Translations under genes and position numbers: made by a program
Part shown: positions 52,399 to 62,000 of the stretch, piece by piece
Layout of the letters: every line of letters starts with the position of its first letter
Numbering within the stretch: the first letter of the stretch is position 1
Assembly: GCF_008312835.1 (NCBI RefSeq)
Contig: NZ_VSKS01000030.1
Location: 16,910-80,909 of the forward strand
Length of the DNA stretch: 64,000 bases
Direction: 5' to 3'
Source: Streptomyces marokkonensis
GTDB taxonomy: Bacteria; Actinomycetota; Actinomycetes; Streptomycetales; Streptomycetaceae
The notes under the pieces: generated by a model
The model's input: the letters and a program-made list of their open reading frames with translations, nothing else
Told to the model about the DNA's origin: nothing
The model's database searches: none

Positions 52399-55300
52399 CG
52401 TCGGGGGGCGAGCCGGACTCCGCGTGGGAGCGCGGGACGGCCCGGGTACTGCACGACGGCCGCCCGGTCGGGGTGGCGTTCCTGATCCCCGACCGGCTGC
52501 TGCTCACGTGCGCCCACGTCGTCGCCTCCACCGCAGGCCTCCCGGAGGACGAACCCCTCCCGGATTCCCTGCCGGTCACCCTCGACTTCCCGCTGCTCCC
52601 CGGGCGTCCCACGGCCACGGCCTCCGTGCACTTCAGCGTGCCCGTGGCCGGTGACAGCAGCGGCGACGTAGCCGTCCTGCAGCTGAGCGACGAGCCCCCG
52701 CCGGGTGCTGCGCCCCTGCGCATCGTGGAGGCGGAGGACCTGGCCGGGCACCGCTGGCGGGCCTTCGGCTTCCCGAAGTACGCGGGACGAGGCGGCAGCA
52801 AGGACGCCGGCATCTGGACGCGCGGCACCATCGAGGGCCGCGAGGGCACCGGCTGGTGGCAGCTCACCTGCGACGAGAACGTACCGTTCCCGCTGGCAGG
52901 AGGCTTCAGCGGGGCTCCGGTGTGGGACGAGGAGTACGGCGGGGTCATCGGTGTTGTCGTCGCCGTCGAGGGGGACCAGCGGCGCCGGACCGGCTACGCC
53001 CTCACCGTGGAGTCCTTGACCCGGGAGTGGCCCCAACTGCGCAGAAGGCTGCTGGCCGACAGTCCGTACCGCGAGCTGCTGTCGTTCACCGAGCACGACC
53101 GAGCCGTCTTCCACGGCCGTACGAACGAGACGCAGCAGCTGGTCGAGCTCCTCGAGCAGCAGGTACCTGTCCTGCCCGTGCTCGGACCCTCGGGAGTCGG
53201 CAAGTCCTCACTGGTCGCCGCCGGTCTGCTCGCGCACCTCGACCGCGACCGGTACGTGATCGCCCGCCTGCCCCACGGCCTGCGCCTCACGGCCGAGGAG
53301 CTGCTGGCCTGGGCCCTGGCCTCGGCGGGAAACGCGGACATCATGCAGACGGACTGGCACGACCGGTGGTCGGCGCTGGCCCGGCAGCTCACCGACGAGC
53401 AGGACATCCGCACGGCAGTGGAACAGACACTGGCCCACCACGGCAGACGGACCCAGCTGGTGATGGTGGCCGACCAGTTCGAAACGCTCCTTGTGGACTC
53501 GCCCGAGACCGCCCGCCGGCTGGACGCCATGCTCGGGGTTCTGACAGCCCGCCGGACGGACGGCAGCCGTCCCGCCCAGGCGGTGGTCGTCGCCCGGATC
53601 GACTTCCTCCCGCAGATCGAGCAGCTCCCTCATATCCGTGCGGCATGGGAAGCCACGTCCGTGGTGGTACAGCCGATGACGCGGACGCAGTTGCGCGAGG
53701 CGATCACCGGCCCGCTGACAGGGCTCGCGGGGGTCCGCTTCGCCGACGGCCTGGTCGAGCAGATTCTGAGGGACACCCCGCCCGGCCCGGCCGCGCTGCC
53801 CATGCTCGAGTACGCCCTGAGCCGACTGTGGGGGCGACAGGAACGCGGGTGGCTGACCACCACCGCGTACCAGGAGCTCGGCGGCGTGGAGGGAGCCCTG
53901 GCGGAAGACGCGAAGCACCGACTGTGGGAATGGGCGGACGAGACCGAGCGGCAGGCACTGGAGCGGATCTTCATCCAGCTCGTACGTCCCGGCGAGCAGC
54001 TGGACGCCGGGGAGCGCGGCCCGGACACGCGCCGGGTCGCCACCCGCACCCAGTTCTCCGCAGCTGACTGGGCGCTGATCCACCGGCTGGCCAGCACGCG
54101 GCTGGTCGTCGTGACGCGCCGCCCGACAGGGCAGGACACCGCTGAACTCGCACACCAGGCCCTGGTGGAGAAGTGGCCGCAGCTGCAACGCTGGATCGAG
54201 GAGAACCGCGAGTTCCGCACCTGGCAGGAAGGGCTGCGCCGTTCCCTGCGTGCCTGGCAGGAACAGGGGCGCCCGCCCGCACTGGCCCTCACCAGGGAAC
54301 AGGTCACGGAGGCACGGCGCTGGATCCGCGATCGGGCCGCTGAAGTACCCACCGAAGAGACCGACTTCGTAGCGGCCAGTGACCAGGTCCAGCAGAGTCG
54401 CGCCCGTCGGCGCCGCCTGGCCCTCGCGGGCTTCGCCGTACTCACCGTACTCGCCCTCGTCGCGGTCGGCCTGGCCACCCGCAGCGCCCGCGACAGCAGC
54501 GAGCAGCGCGCCCTGGCCGCCACCCGCAGCCTGACCGAGCAGAGCCGGCAGTATGCCAACGCCGACCCGGCCCTGGCGGCCCGCCTCGCCCTGGCCGCGC
54601 AGCACGTCTCCCCGACCCCGCAAACGCGCGCGCAGCTCCTGTCCACGGTGTCCTCACCCCTGCGAGCCACTCTCACCCGGCACACCAAAGAGGTGGAGTC
54701 GGTCGCCTTCAGTCCGGACGGCAGAACTCTCGCGAGCAGCGGAAGCGACGGCACGGCACGACTGTGGGACGTGGCCGGGCGCCGGCAACTGGCGTCCCTC
54801 GACGGGCACGGCAGCCAAGTGCTCACGGTGGCGTTCAGTCCCGACGGCAAGACGCTGGTCACCAGCCACAGCGGCTTGATCGCACAGGTGTGGGACGTCC
54901 GCACGTACCAGCAGATCGCCGTCCTGACCGGCGTCGGAGCCCCGGCGGTCTTCAGCCCGGACGGAGACACGATCGCCACCGGCGGGAACAAGGGCAGGGT
55001 CCAGCTCTGGAACGCGCGTACCTATCAGAAGACCGGCGAGCTCCGGGTCCACCGCAGCGACGAGGGCGTCTGGCCCCACCGTCTCGCCTTCAGCCCGGAC
55101 GGCCGGACGCTCGCCGTGGCCGTCACCGGCCACCGGACCAGCGACAGCGACAAGTCCTCGGTGCAGCTCTGGGACGTCCGGGGGAAACATCGCACGGCCA
55201 CGCTCACGGGCCACACGGGCTGGGTGCACTCGCTGGCGTTCAGCCCCGACGGCGAAACGCTGGCCACGGGGGCGAGCGACTCCACGGTGCTTCTGTGGGA

Positions 55301-56315
55301 CGTACGCAGGTACCGCTGGCTGGCCAGGCTCACCGGGCACAGTGGCACCGTGTTCGCCCTGGCCTTCAGCCCGGACGGCCGGACCCTGGCGAGCGGAAGT
55401 CAGGACCGTTCCGTATGGCTGTGGGACGTTCCGGCGCGGAAAGCCGTGACCAGGCTGACCAGCCATACCGGTTTTGTGAACGCTCTCGCGTTCAGCTCGG
55501 ACGGCGCGATGCTGGCCAGCGGGTCCGAGGACGGCACCATCCGGCTGTGGGACATGCGGGTGGGGCGGCCACGGGCCACGATCGCCGGATCGAACCGCTC
55601 ACAACCCAAAACCATCGTTGCGAGACCCCAAGCGGCATACAGCCCGGACGGGAAAATGCTGGCGGTCAGTGACGCCACCGGGGCCGTACGTCTGTACGAC
55701 ACCCGCACCCAGCGCACACGGGGCCGGCTGACCGGACACAGCGGCATGGTGAGCTCGGTGGAGTTCAGCCCGGACGGCAGGTATGTCGCCGCGAGCAGCC
55801 ATGACAGTGCGGCGGTGATGCTGTGGGACGCACGTACCCACCGTCGCGTCGCCGTCCTCGAAGGCCACCGCAGGCCCGTGCAGTCCCTTCGCTTCAGCCC
55901 GGACGGCCGGACCCTCGCCACCAGCAGTTACATCGACGGGACGACCCGCCTGTGGAGCGTGCGCACCCACAGGCAGCTGGTGTCCATCAAGGCTGGGGCG
56001 AGGACGTCCTTCAGTCCGGACGGCAGAACCCTGGTGACCGGCGACTTCCGGTCCTCGTCCGTGGACCTGCTGGACGCTCGGACTCATCGTCGCCTCGGCA
56101 CCCTGGACGCGGTCAACAAGAGTCTCCGCTCCGTCGTCTTCAGTCCGGACGGCAGAACCCTGGCCATGGCGAACGGTGACGGCAAGCTCAGGCTGTGGGA
56201 CGTCAGCCGTCGCCGCCTCACCGCGGCCATCCTGGGACACGCCGACATGGCACAGGCGGTGGCCTCACCCCGGACGGGGAGACCCTTGTCAGCAGCGGCC
56301 AGGACGGTACGGTGA
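52395..56315 (+). CDS. Trypsin-like protease + STAND NTPase (nSTAND1-like) + TM + WD40 protein (frameshifted at 3' end)
   Basis: As read, 1306 residues. A trypsin-like domain (about 10-225) has His41 (LTCAHVV), Asp91 (SSGDVAVL) and Ser172 (GGFSGAPVW). A STAND-type P-loop NTPase (about 230-600) has Walker A GPSGVGKSS (264-272) and Walker B LVMVADQFE (355-363). One transmembrane helix at about 675-694 is followed by at least twelve WD40 repeats (FSPDGRTLAS...LWD). Near 56264 a base is missing (GTGGCCTCACC where GTGGCCTTCACC is expected), so translation leaves the WD40 frame and stops at 56315. The GTG start overlaps the Trypco1 stop. The layout implies a membrane sensor whose NTPase controls a protease. 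Confidence 0.88.
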   Translation: MTSGGEPDSAWERGTARVLHDGRPVGVAFLIPDRLLLTCAHVVASTAGLPEDEPLPDSLPVTLDFPLLPGRPTATASVHFSVPVAGDSSGDVAVLQLSDEPPPGAAPLRIVEAEDLAGHRWRAFGFPKYAGRGGSKDAGIWTRGTIEGREGTGWWQLTCDENVPFPLAGGFSGAPVWDEEYGGVIGVVVAVEGDQRRRTGYALTVESLTREWPQLRRRLLADSPYRELLSFTEHDRAVFHGRTNETQQLVELLEQQVPVLPVLGPSGVGKSSLVAAGLLAHLDRDRYVIARLPHGLRLTAEELLAWALASAGNADIMQTDWHDRWSALARQLTDEQDIRTAVEQTLAHHGRRTQLVMVADQFETLLVDSPETARRLDAMLGVLTARRTDGSRPAQAVVVARIDFLPQIEQLPHIRAAWEATSVVVQPMTRTQLREAITGPLTGLAGVRFADGLVEQILRDTPPGPAALPMLEYALSRLWGRQERGWLTTTAYQELGGVEGALAEDAKHRLWEWADETERQALERIFIQLVRPGEQLDAGERGPDTRRVATRTQFSAADWALIHRLASTRLVVVTRRPTGQDTAELAHQALVEKWPQLQRWIEENREFRTWQEGLRRSLRAWQEQGRPPALALTREQVTEARRWIRDRAAEVPTEETDFVAASDQVQQSRARRRRLALAGFAVLTVLALVAVGLATRSARDSSEQRALAATRSLTEQSRQYANADPALAARLALAAQHVSPTPQTRAQLLSTVSSPLRATLTRHTKEVESVAFSPDGRTLASSGSDGTARLWDVAGRRQLASLDGHGSQVLTVAFSPDGKTLVTSHSGLIAQVWDVRTYQQIAVLTGVGAPAVFSPDGDTIATGGNKGRVQLWNARTYQKTGELRVHRSDEGVWPHRLAFSPDGRTLAVAVTGHRTSDSDKSSVQLWDVRGKHRTATLTGHTGWVHSLAFSPDGETLATGASDSTVLLWDVRRYRWLARLTGHSGTVFALAFSPDGRTLASGSQDRSVWLWDVPARKAVTRLTSHTGFVNALAFSSDGAMLASGSEDGTIRLWDMRVGRPRATIAGSNRSQPKTIVARPQAAYSPDGKMLAVSDATGAVRLYDTRTQRTRGRLTGHSGMVSSVEFSPDGRYVAASSHDSAAVMLWDARTHRRVAVLEGHRRPVQSLRFSPDGRTLATSSYIDGTTRLWSVRTHRQLVSIKAGARTSFSPDGRTLVTGDFRSSSVDLLDARTHRRLGTLDAVNKSLRSVVFSPDGRTLAMANGDGKLRLWDVSRRRLTAAILGHADMAQAVASPRTGRPLSAAARTVR

Positions 56316-56707
56316 AACTCTGGGACGCACGCACCCACCGTCGCCTCGCCACCCTCACAGGCCACACCGCCACTGTCGGATCGGTCGTCGTCAGCTGGGA
56401 CGGAAAGACCCTCGTGACGATCAGCGAAGACCGCACCATACGCCTCTGGGACCTTGAGACCCACCAGCAGGTGGCCCTGTACACCGGCCACACCGGCGTT
56501 GTGAACTCCGCTGTCTTCTCCCCGGACGGGAACACTCTCGTCACCAGCGCCTCCGACCAGACCGTACGGCTGTGGGACGCCCGTGTCTTCCGCGATCTTG
56601 CCGCCCTCACCGACCAGGTGTGCGCGATCGCGGGCCGGTCCCTGACGGAGCGGGAATGGCACCGCTACGTCCCCGACGGAGTCCCGTATCGGCGGATCTG
56701 TCCCTGA
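56267..56707 (+). pseudogene. Out-of-frame 3' part of the trypsin-STAND-WD40 gene
   Basis: The + frame after the presumed deletion continues with TPDGETLVSSGQDGTVKLWD and two further WD40 repeats, then the characteristic C-terminal tail SLTEREWHRYVPDGVPYRRICP and a TGA at 56705-56707. It has no start of its own and clearly belongs to the upstream gene. If the missing base is a sequencing error, the intact protein has about 1437 residues and 15 repeats. Confidence 0.8.
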
Positions 56708-56953
56708 GCTGACTGTCCCCTCGAGAAGAGTCCGCCACTCGATCGCGATCCGTCCACGTCGGGCGCAGAGTAGATGTCAGTGGTGCGCAGAGTTGTGTCA
56801 GTGGCCCCGTAGAGGTGCCAGATGGCGACGAGAGTGGTGAGCGCCGACGACTCGTGTTCCGGAGCAACAGGTACCGCTTAGATTTATGGCTCAGAATCTG
56901 ACACCGTCTCAATCTCTGTTACAGGAATGCCACAGTGATGGAAACTTGCTTCG

Positions 56954-57925
56954 ATGGGTAACCGATGCGCAGCTGGCGACTGCGCGAGGCCGCTGTACTC
57001 GCGCGGCTACTGCAACTACCACTACGACCGCTTGCGGCGGAGCGGGAACTTGCCACCACTTCAGAAACGGATGCCGACAGACGGGCCGTGCGCCTTCAAC
57101 GGATGCACGACGAAGGTGTACGCGAAGGGCATGTGCAACGCGCACTACCAGCAGGCAAAGCGCGGGTTGGAGCTGACGGCGGTTGGGTCTTGGCTGATCC
57201 CGCCGAACGCGAAGTGCGTGGGGCCAGAGTGCGGGCGGCAACAGTACAGCCGCGAACTGTGTAACACCCACTACTACCAGCGGAGTGCGGGGCGCGAGCT
57301 GACGATCCTTCCAGCACAGAGATCGAGGCCGGACGGGTCGTGCGAGGCGAGCGGGTGCCGGCGTAGCGCCGAGGACGCGGCCCGAGGGGACGTACTGTGC
57401 GTGTCCCACGGCATTATGCAGCGCAGGGGAGGCGACTTGGTGCCGCTGGTGACGCGGACGGAGACTGCTCAGATGCCGGCACTGCTGGCGCGCGGCGTCT
57501 ACTGGTGCACCTGCTGTCAGCAGGAACTGCCGCGTGACCGATTCCTCACAGACGCACAACGTGGCGGCGCCCCGCGGACGCCATGCCGCGCTTGCTCGGG
57601 GAAGGCCACCCGAGCGAAGAAGTTCAACATCTCGTTCGCCGCGCTGGACCGGTTGTTCGCATCCCAGGATCACAGGTGCGCACTGTGCGGCATCGAGGCG
57701 GAGGACGGTGACGGGCTCAACCTCGACCACGACCACGAGTGCTGTCCGGAAAAGGGGACGTCATGCGGTAAGTGTGTACGCGGATTGCTCTGTTGGGCAT
57801 GCAATGCAGGAGTAGTGACCTGGTACGAGCGGATGCGGGACAGGGTTCCCGCATACCCGCTGTTCGACGAGTACCTGAACAACCCACCCGCTGTGAAGAT
57901 CGGGCTAGTCGATCGCCGCACGTAG
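56954..57925 (+). CDS. Zinc-finger plus endonuclease VII/HNH-type nuclease
   Basis: A 323-residue protein. Four related Cys-x4/5-Cys...Cys-x2-His units occupy about 5-170 (CAAGDC...GYCNYHY; CAFNGC...GMCNAHY; CVGPEC...LCNTHY; CEASGC...LCVSH). The C-terminal part (about 180-300) is a recombination-endonuclease-VII-like HNH domain: YWCTCCQQELP zinc knuckle, HRCALCGI, LNLDHDHE and VRGLLCWACNAGV. Such nucleases come from phages and mobile elements and cleave branched or ordinary duplex DNA. The region has lower GC and more A/T third positions than its neighbours, suggesting transfer. The ATG lacks a strong ribosome site. Confidence 0.85.
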   Translation: MGNRCAAGDCARPLYSRGYCNYHYDRLRRSGNLPPLQKRMPTDGPCAFNGCTTKVYAKGMCNAHYQQAKRGLELTAVGSWLIPPNAKCVGPECGRQQYSRELCNTHYYQRSAGRELTILPAQRSRPDGSCEASGCRRSAEDAARGDVLCVSHGIMQRRGGDLVPLVTRTETAQMPALLARGVYWCTCCQQELPRDRFLTDAQRGGAPRTPCRACSGKATRAKKFNISFAALDRLFASQDHRCALCGIEAEDGDGLNLDHDHECCPEKGTSCGKCVRGLLCWACNAGVVTWYERMRDRVPAYPLFDEYLNNPPAVKIGLVDRRT

Positions 57926-57974
57926 TGGCAGATGCCTGATGCCCTTGCGTCGCGGTGCAGGGCACCGGGAGCAT

Positions 57975-58151
57975 TCATTGCTCCGCGATACGTCGTGTGT
58001 CAGTGGTGGCGATGGCTTCGTCGTGTGCGGCCAGGGTCCGGTAGAGGGTGGAGCGGCCGACGCCGAGGTGCCGAGCGATCGAGGTGACGGGTTCGTTGGC
58101 GTCGCGGCGCCGGAGCGCGATGGCGAGCATGTCCTCGACGAACTCCCCGAC
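57975..58151 (-). pseudogene. C-terminal remnant of a serine recombinase/resolvase
   Basis: The - strand encodes MLAIALRRRDANEPVTSIAR followed by HLGVGRSTLYRTLAAHDEA and a stop at 57975-57977. This is the HTH of Hin/resolvase-type serine recombinases; the catalytic domain is absent. The frame is closed by TAG at 58152-58154, so the fragment is at most 58 codons. It is a broken piece of a mobile element. Confidence 0.7.
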
Positions 58152-58725
58152 CTACCCGTCCGCGCCCTGCTCGAACTCGCCCGCCGCCTCGACATGCACC
58201 CGGCCGACCTGGTGCCCGGCTCCGACGAACTCTTCGAACTGCCCCGTCACCGCCAGGTCATCGACCGACGCCCGGCCAGCGCCGCCCACGACGCGCTCAC
58301 CGTCATCACCGTGTTCACGCACGCGGGCAGGCCCCTCACCACCGACGCCCTGGCCGCCGCCCTGTCCTGGACCCGCCACCGGCTCGATGCCGCCCTCGAC
58401 CGCGCCCGCGCTCTCCCCGGTGCCAGCGGCGTGCTCATCCTGCGCCAAGTCCCGCCCGAGGCTGACCGGGAGTAAGAAGGCGCACGCCTCGGTACGCGGC
58501 CCGATCCAGCCCGCCGAGGCCGAGGTCCTCCTCGGCGTCTGGGTTGATGGCGGCATCGACCCCCACGACGTCGCCCAGCGCCAGGCCCTTGAAGACCTCG
58601 CCGCCGAGATGGTCACCCGCGGCGACATCATCGATCGGTTCCACGACAACGTGCTCTACAGCCTTCGGATGCTCTCCGAGCCGTCGCCGCCTACTGACAC
58701 GGACTCTGCGATCCCACTGTCATAA
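58140..58725 (+). pseudogene. Frameshifted remnant of a mobile-element regulatory protein
   Basis: In one frame (58140-58475) the sequence reads DELPDLPVRALLELARRLDM then HPADLVPGSDEL and LVITVF-type segments up to VLILRQVPPEADRE and a stop. In another frame the family continues with EAEVLLGVWVDGGIDPHD and DNVLYSLRMLSEP until TAA/TGA near 58725. Together these resemble the C-terminal half of helix-turn-helix proteins found in Streptomyces conjugative elements; the N-terminal HTH is missing. A frameshift near 58465 separates the two halves. Confidence 0.55.
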
Positions 58726-58839
58726 CCCTGCGCATCCTGCTGACATCCACCCCGCGCACGACACTCGGTGCCTTGGTCCGGCCCGGCATCGTTGACTGCT
58801 CCCGCGTGCCGCTCTATCGTCACCACTCAATCAAGATCC

Positions 58840-59063
58840 AAAAGAATGGACAAAGGTACGTCCCCTACGGGAACGTATGCGGCCGTTGGCCGCCAGGGCC
58901 CAGGGGGGAGGGGCAGCAGCCGACGGCCTGGGTCACCGGGATCGTGGATGACGGGTAGGTCGAGTACCGCCTCACCGGCCATGCCGGCTGCTACGTCCAG
59001 CACGACGGCGAGAGCCTCGCCGGGCAGGCCCGACCGGCTGCCGGTGACCGGATCGAGTACCGC
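58840..59063 (+). pseudogene. 5' remnant of the relaxase gene, cut off by an in-frame stop
   Basis: In the relaxase frame the DNA before the first usable ATG encodes VEYRLTGHAGCYVQHDGES and RIEYRMDAAEDG, which looks like conserved MobF-type N-terminal sequence, but a TAG at 58956-58958 closes the frame and no start codon lies between it and 59064. The part upstream of the stop (TAWVTGIVDDG) is open but not recognised. Confidence 0.55.
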
Positions 59064-62000
59064 ATGGACGCCGCCGAGGACGGCACGCTCGTGTGGATCG
59101 GCGAAGGACTCACCGACGTCGGCCAGACCACCGGCACGTTCCTCGATGAGGAGGGCAGGCAGCCCGCACGGGCCCTGAGCAAGGGCGTCCACCCCCTCAC
59201 CGGCGAGCAACTAGTGCGCCCCGAGCTTCGCGCACACCCGCGTGCCAAACTGACCGGCGCCCGACTCGTGGAGGCGGTCGAGGCGGCCGCCGAGGTCGCA
59301 GGGTGCGAGCCCGCCGGACTGTTCACCGGCAAGCCCAAGCAGGCGAAGAAGTGGGCGACGCTCGCGCGGATCGTGCGTCAGAAGGGTGAGCGGCATCAGC
59401 TGCAGGTCGACTCCCTGCACCGTCTTGCTCGCGCGGCCGGGCTCGCCCTGGAGGACATCTACGACGCCGGCCGACTCGCCGAGGCCCGCGCTCACGAAGG
59501 CGAGCGGGTCAGCATCCGCATCCGGGCCTACGACCTCGTCGCCGACCTGCCGAAGAGCGACTCCACCTTGTGGGCGCTGCTCGCCGGGCGGCACGAGAAG
59601 GAGTTCCGAGCCCTGGTCCACCAGGCCAAGCGGGAGGCCTTCGCCCAACTGGAGCAATGGATCGGCTACGGCCTGGCGGGCGAGGACGGCGAGCTGCGCC
59701 GCATCGCCACCGGCGGACTGCTCGGCTGGAGCGTCGAGCACCAGTCCGCCCGACCGGTCGACGACACACCCGGCGACCCCCACCTGCACGTGCACATCGT
59801 GATCGTCAACATGGCCCGCTGCGAGGACGGCCAGTGGCGTGCCATCGCCAACGGCGGCATGGACCTGTACCGGCACGCCAAGGCATTCGACGCCCTGTTC
59901 AAGGCACGGGTGCGGGCCCTGACGCACGCGCGGTTCGGCGTGGTCCGAGCGCGTTCCCCGCGCACCGGTGCCTGGGAGATCGAGGGCATCCCCGAGTCGC
60001 TGCGCGACCACTACTCCCGTCGTGCGGCCCAGGTCGACGCCATCGCCGGTGCCGACGCGGGCCGTGAGGAGAAGCTGCGGGTGTCGGCCGATACCCGGCA
60101 CTCCAAGCACGACACCGGCACCATCGACCTGCGCGCCACCTGGCGCCGACGTGCCGAGGACCTCGGTTACGACGTCGACGCGATGGTTGCGGTAGCCGCC
60201 CCAGGGCCGCATGGTCCCGATGGGCCGTTTTCCGTGGACGGTCCCGACGGTTCGCGCACCCCTCCGCCCGAGCGGATCGCCGCCGAGGTGTTCGACCCGC
60301 AGCACGGGCTGACCGCCTCCGACAGGGAGTTCAGCAGGGCCCAACTCCTCGCCCGGGTTGCGGAAGCCTGCCCGCTCGGCCTGGAGACGAGCGAGCTCGA
60401 AACCCTGGCGGCGCGGGTACTCGCGGTGACGGGGTACGTCCAGGCGCTGCCTCCGCGCGGTTCGCAGCTCATGGCGCACACCGAGCGCTACACCACCCAT
60501 GACATCCTCCGGGCCGAGCAGACCATCGTGGACCAGGCACGGGCCCGCTACGCCGACGGGTCAGCCGGCCTGAGTCCGGATCAGGCGGCCGCCGCCATTT
60601 CTGTGTTCGAGGTGGCCGCCGGGTTCTCTCTCGACGTCGAACAGCGGCGCGCGGTGGAACGGCTACTCACGGCCGGACACGGGGTCGAGGCCGTCGCCGG
60701 CGTGGTCGGATCCGGTAAGACGAGCGTGATGGAGGCTTGCCGGATCAGCTGGGACGGGCTCGGGCTGACGTACGCCGGCGCCTCTCCGTCGGCGGTGGCC
60801 GCGCAGGCCCTCTACGAGGGCTCCGGCATTCCCTCCCGCACCGTTGCCGCCTGGCTGCAGCGCATTCACGACGGTGACGGACTCACCGGCATCGACGTCC
60901 TGGTCCTTGGCGAGGCAGCCATGACCGACGCCCGGTCCATGGCCGCATTGCTCACCGAAGCCGCCCGCACCCACACCAAGGTCATCGCGGTCGGCGACCC
61001 GCAGCACCTGCAGACCATCGGCCCCAGCGGCGGCTTCGCCGAGGTGCACCGCCTGGTCGGCGGCGAGACGCTCACGGTCAACCGGAGCCAGAAGGACGCG
61101 GGCGAGGCGGCCGCGCTGGACATCTGGCGCAATGGCGCACGCGAGCCTGCCCTGCACCTGCTGGCCGACCGCGGCCGCGTCCACGCTACCGACAGCGCCG
61201 ACGACGCCCGCCGCTGCATCCTCACTGCTTGGAATGAGACCCGCACCCGCTACGGTGACGCGCACGGCCTGCTCGAGAACCTGGTGGTGCTGACGGCCCG
61301 CGATCACGATGCCGCCCTGCTGAACGCCGGTGCCCAGACTCTGCGCCGCGCGGCTGGCGAACTGGGCCGCGCCCACCGCTACGCCCTGCCCGGCGGCGAC
61401 CACCTCACCCTGGCCATCGGTGACATCGTCAGGGTGCGCACCGATGACTACCGGTTCCGTCGCGACGCCGTCCCCCACGTCCGCAACGGCTCCCGCGCTG
61501 TGGTTACCGACATTGCCGACGACCAGCGAGTGCAGATCACCTGGCGGTGCAAGAACGACGACGGCGGCACTCGTAGCGATCAATTCTGGCTGACACCCGG
61601 GCAGGTCACGTCCGGGGCCCTTGCCCTGGGCTATGCGATGACCATCGCCGCGTCCAAGGGCATGAGCACCGACACCGCCCTCGTGTACGGGCTGGGCGCG
61701 AACCCTTACGCCCTCTACTCCGGCGTTGCCCGCGCCCGTACCGCCAACCACGTGTGGCTGCCCACCGCCGCCCTGGAGGACCCGGAGACCCGGACCCGGC
61801 TCGGTGACCTCCGCGACGGGACCGAGCTCCTGGAACATGCCCTGCAGGCGTACACCGTACTGCTGCGCCAGAACCAGGCCGACACCATGATCAGCGACCG
61901 ACCGCGCGCCGTACTGGAACCGGTCACCCCGCCGATGCCCACCGCCGACGAACCCGCCTTCCCGGCCTGGGACCACCTCGACGCCCGCCCGTACGGTGCC

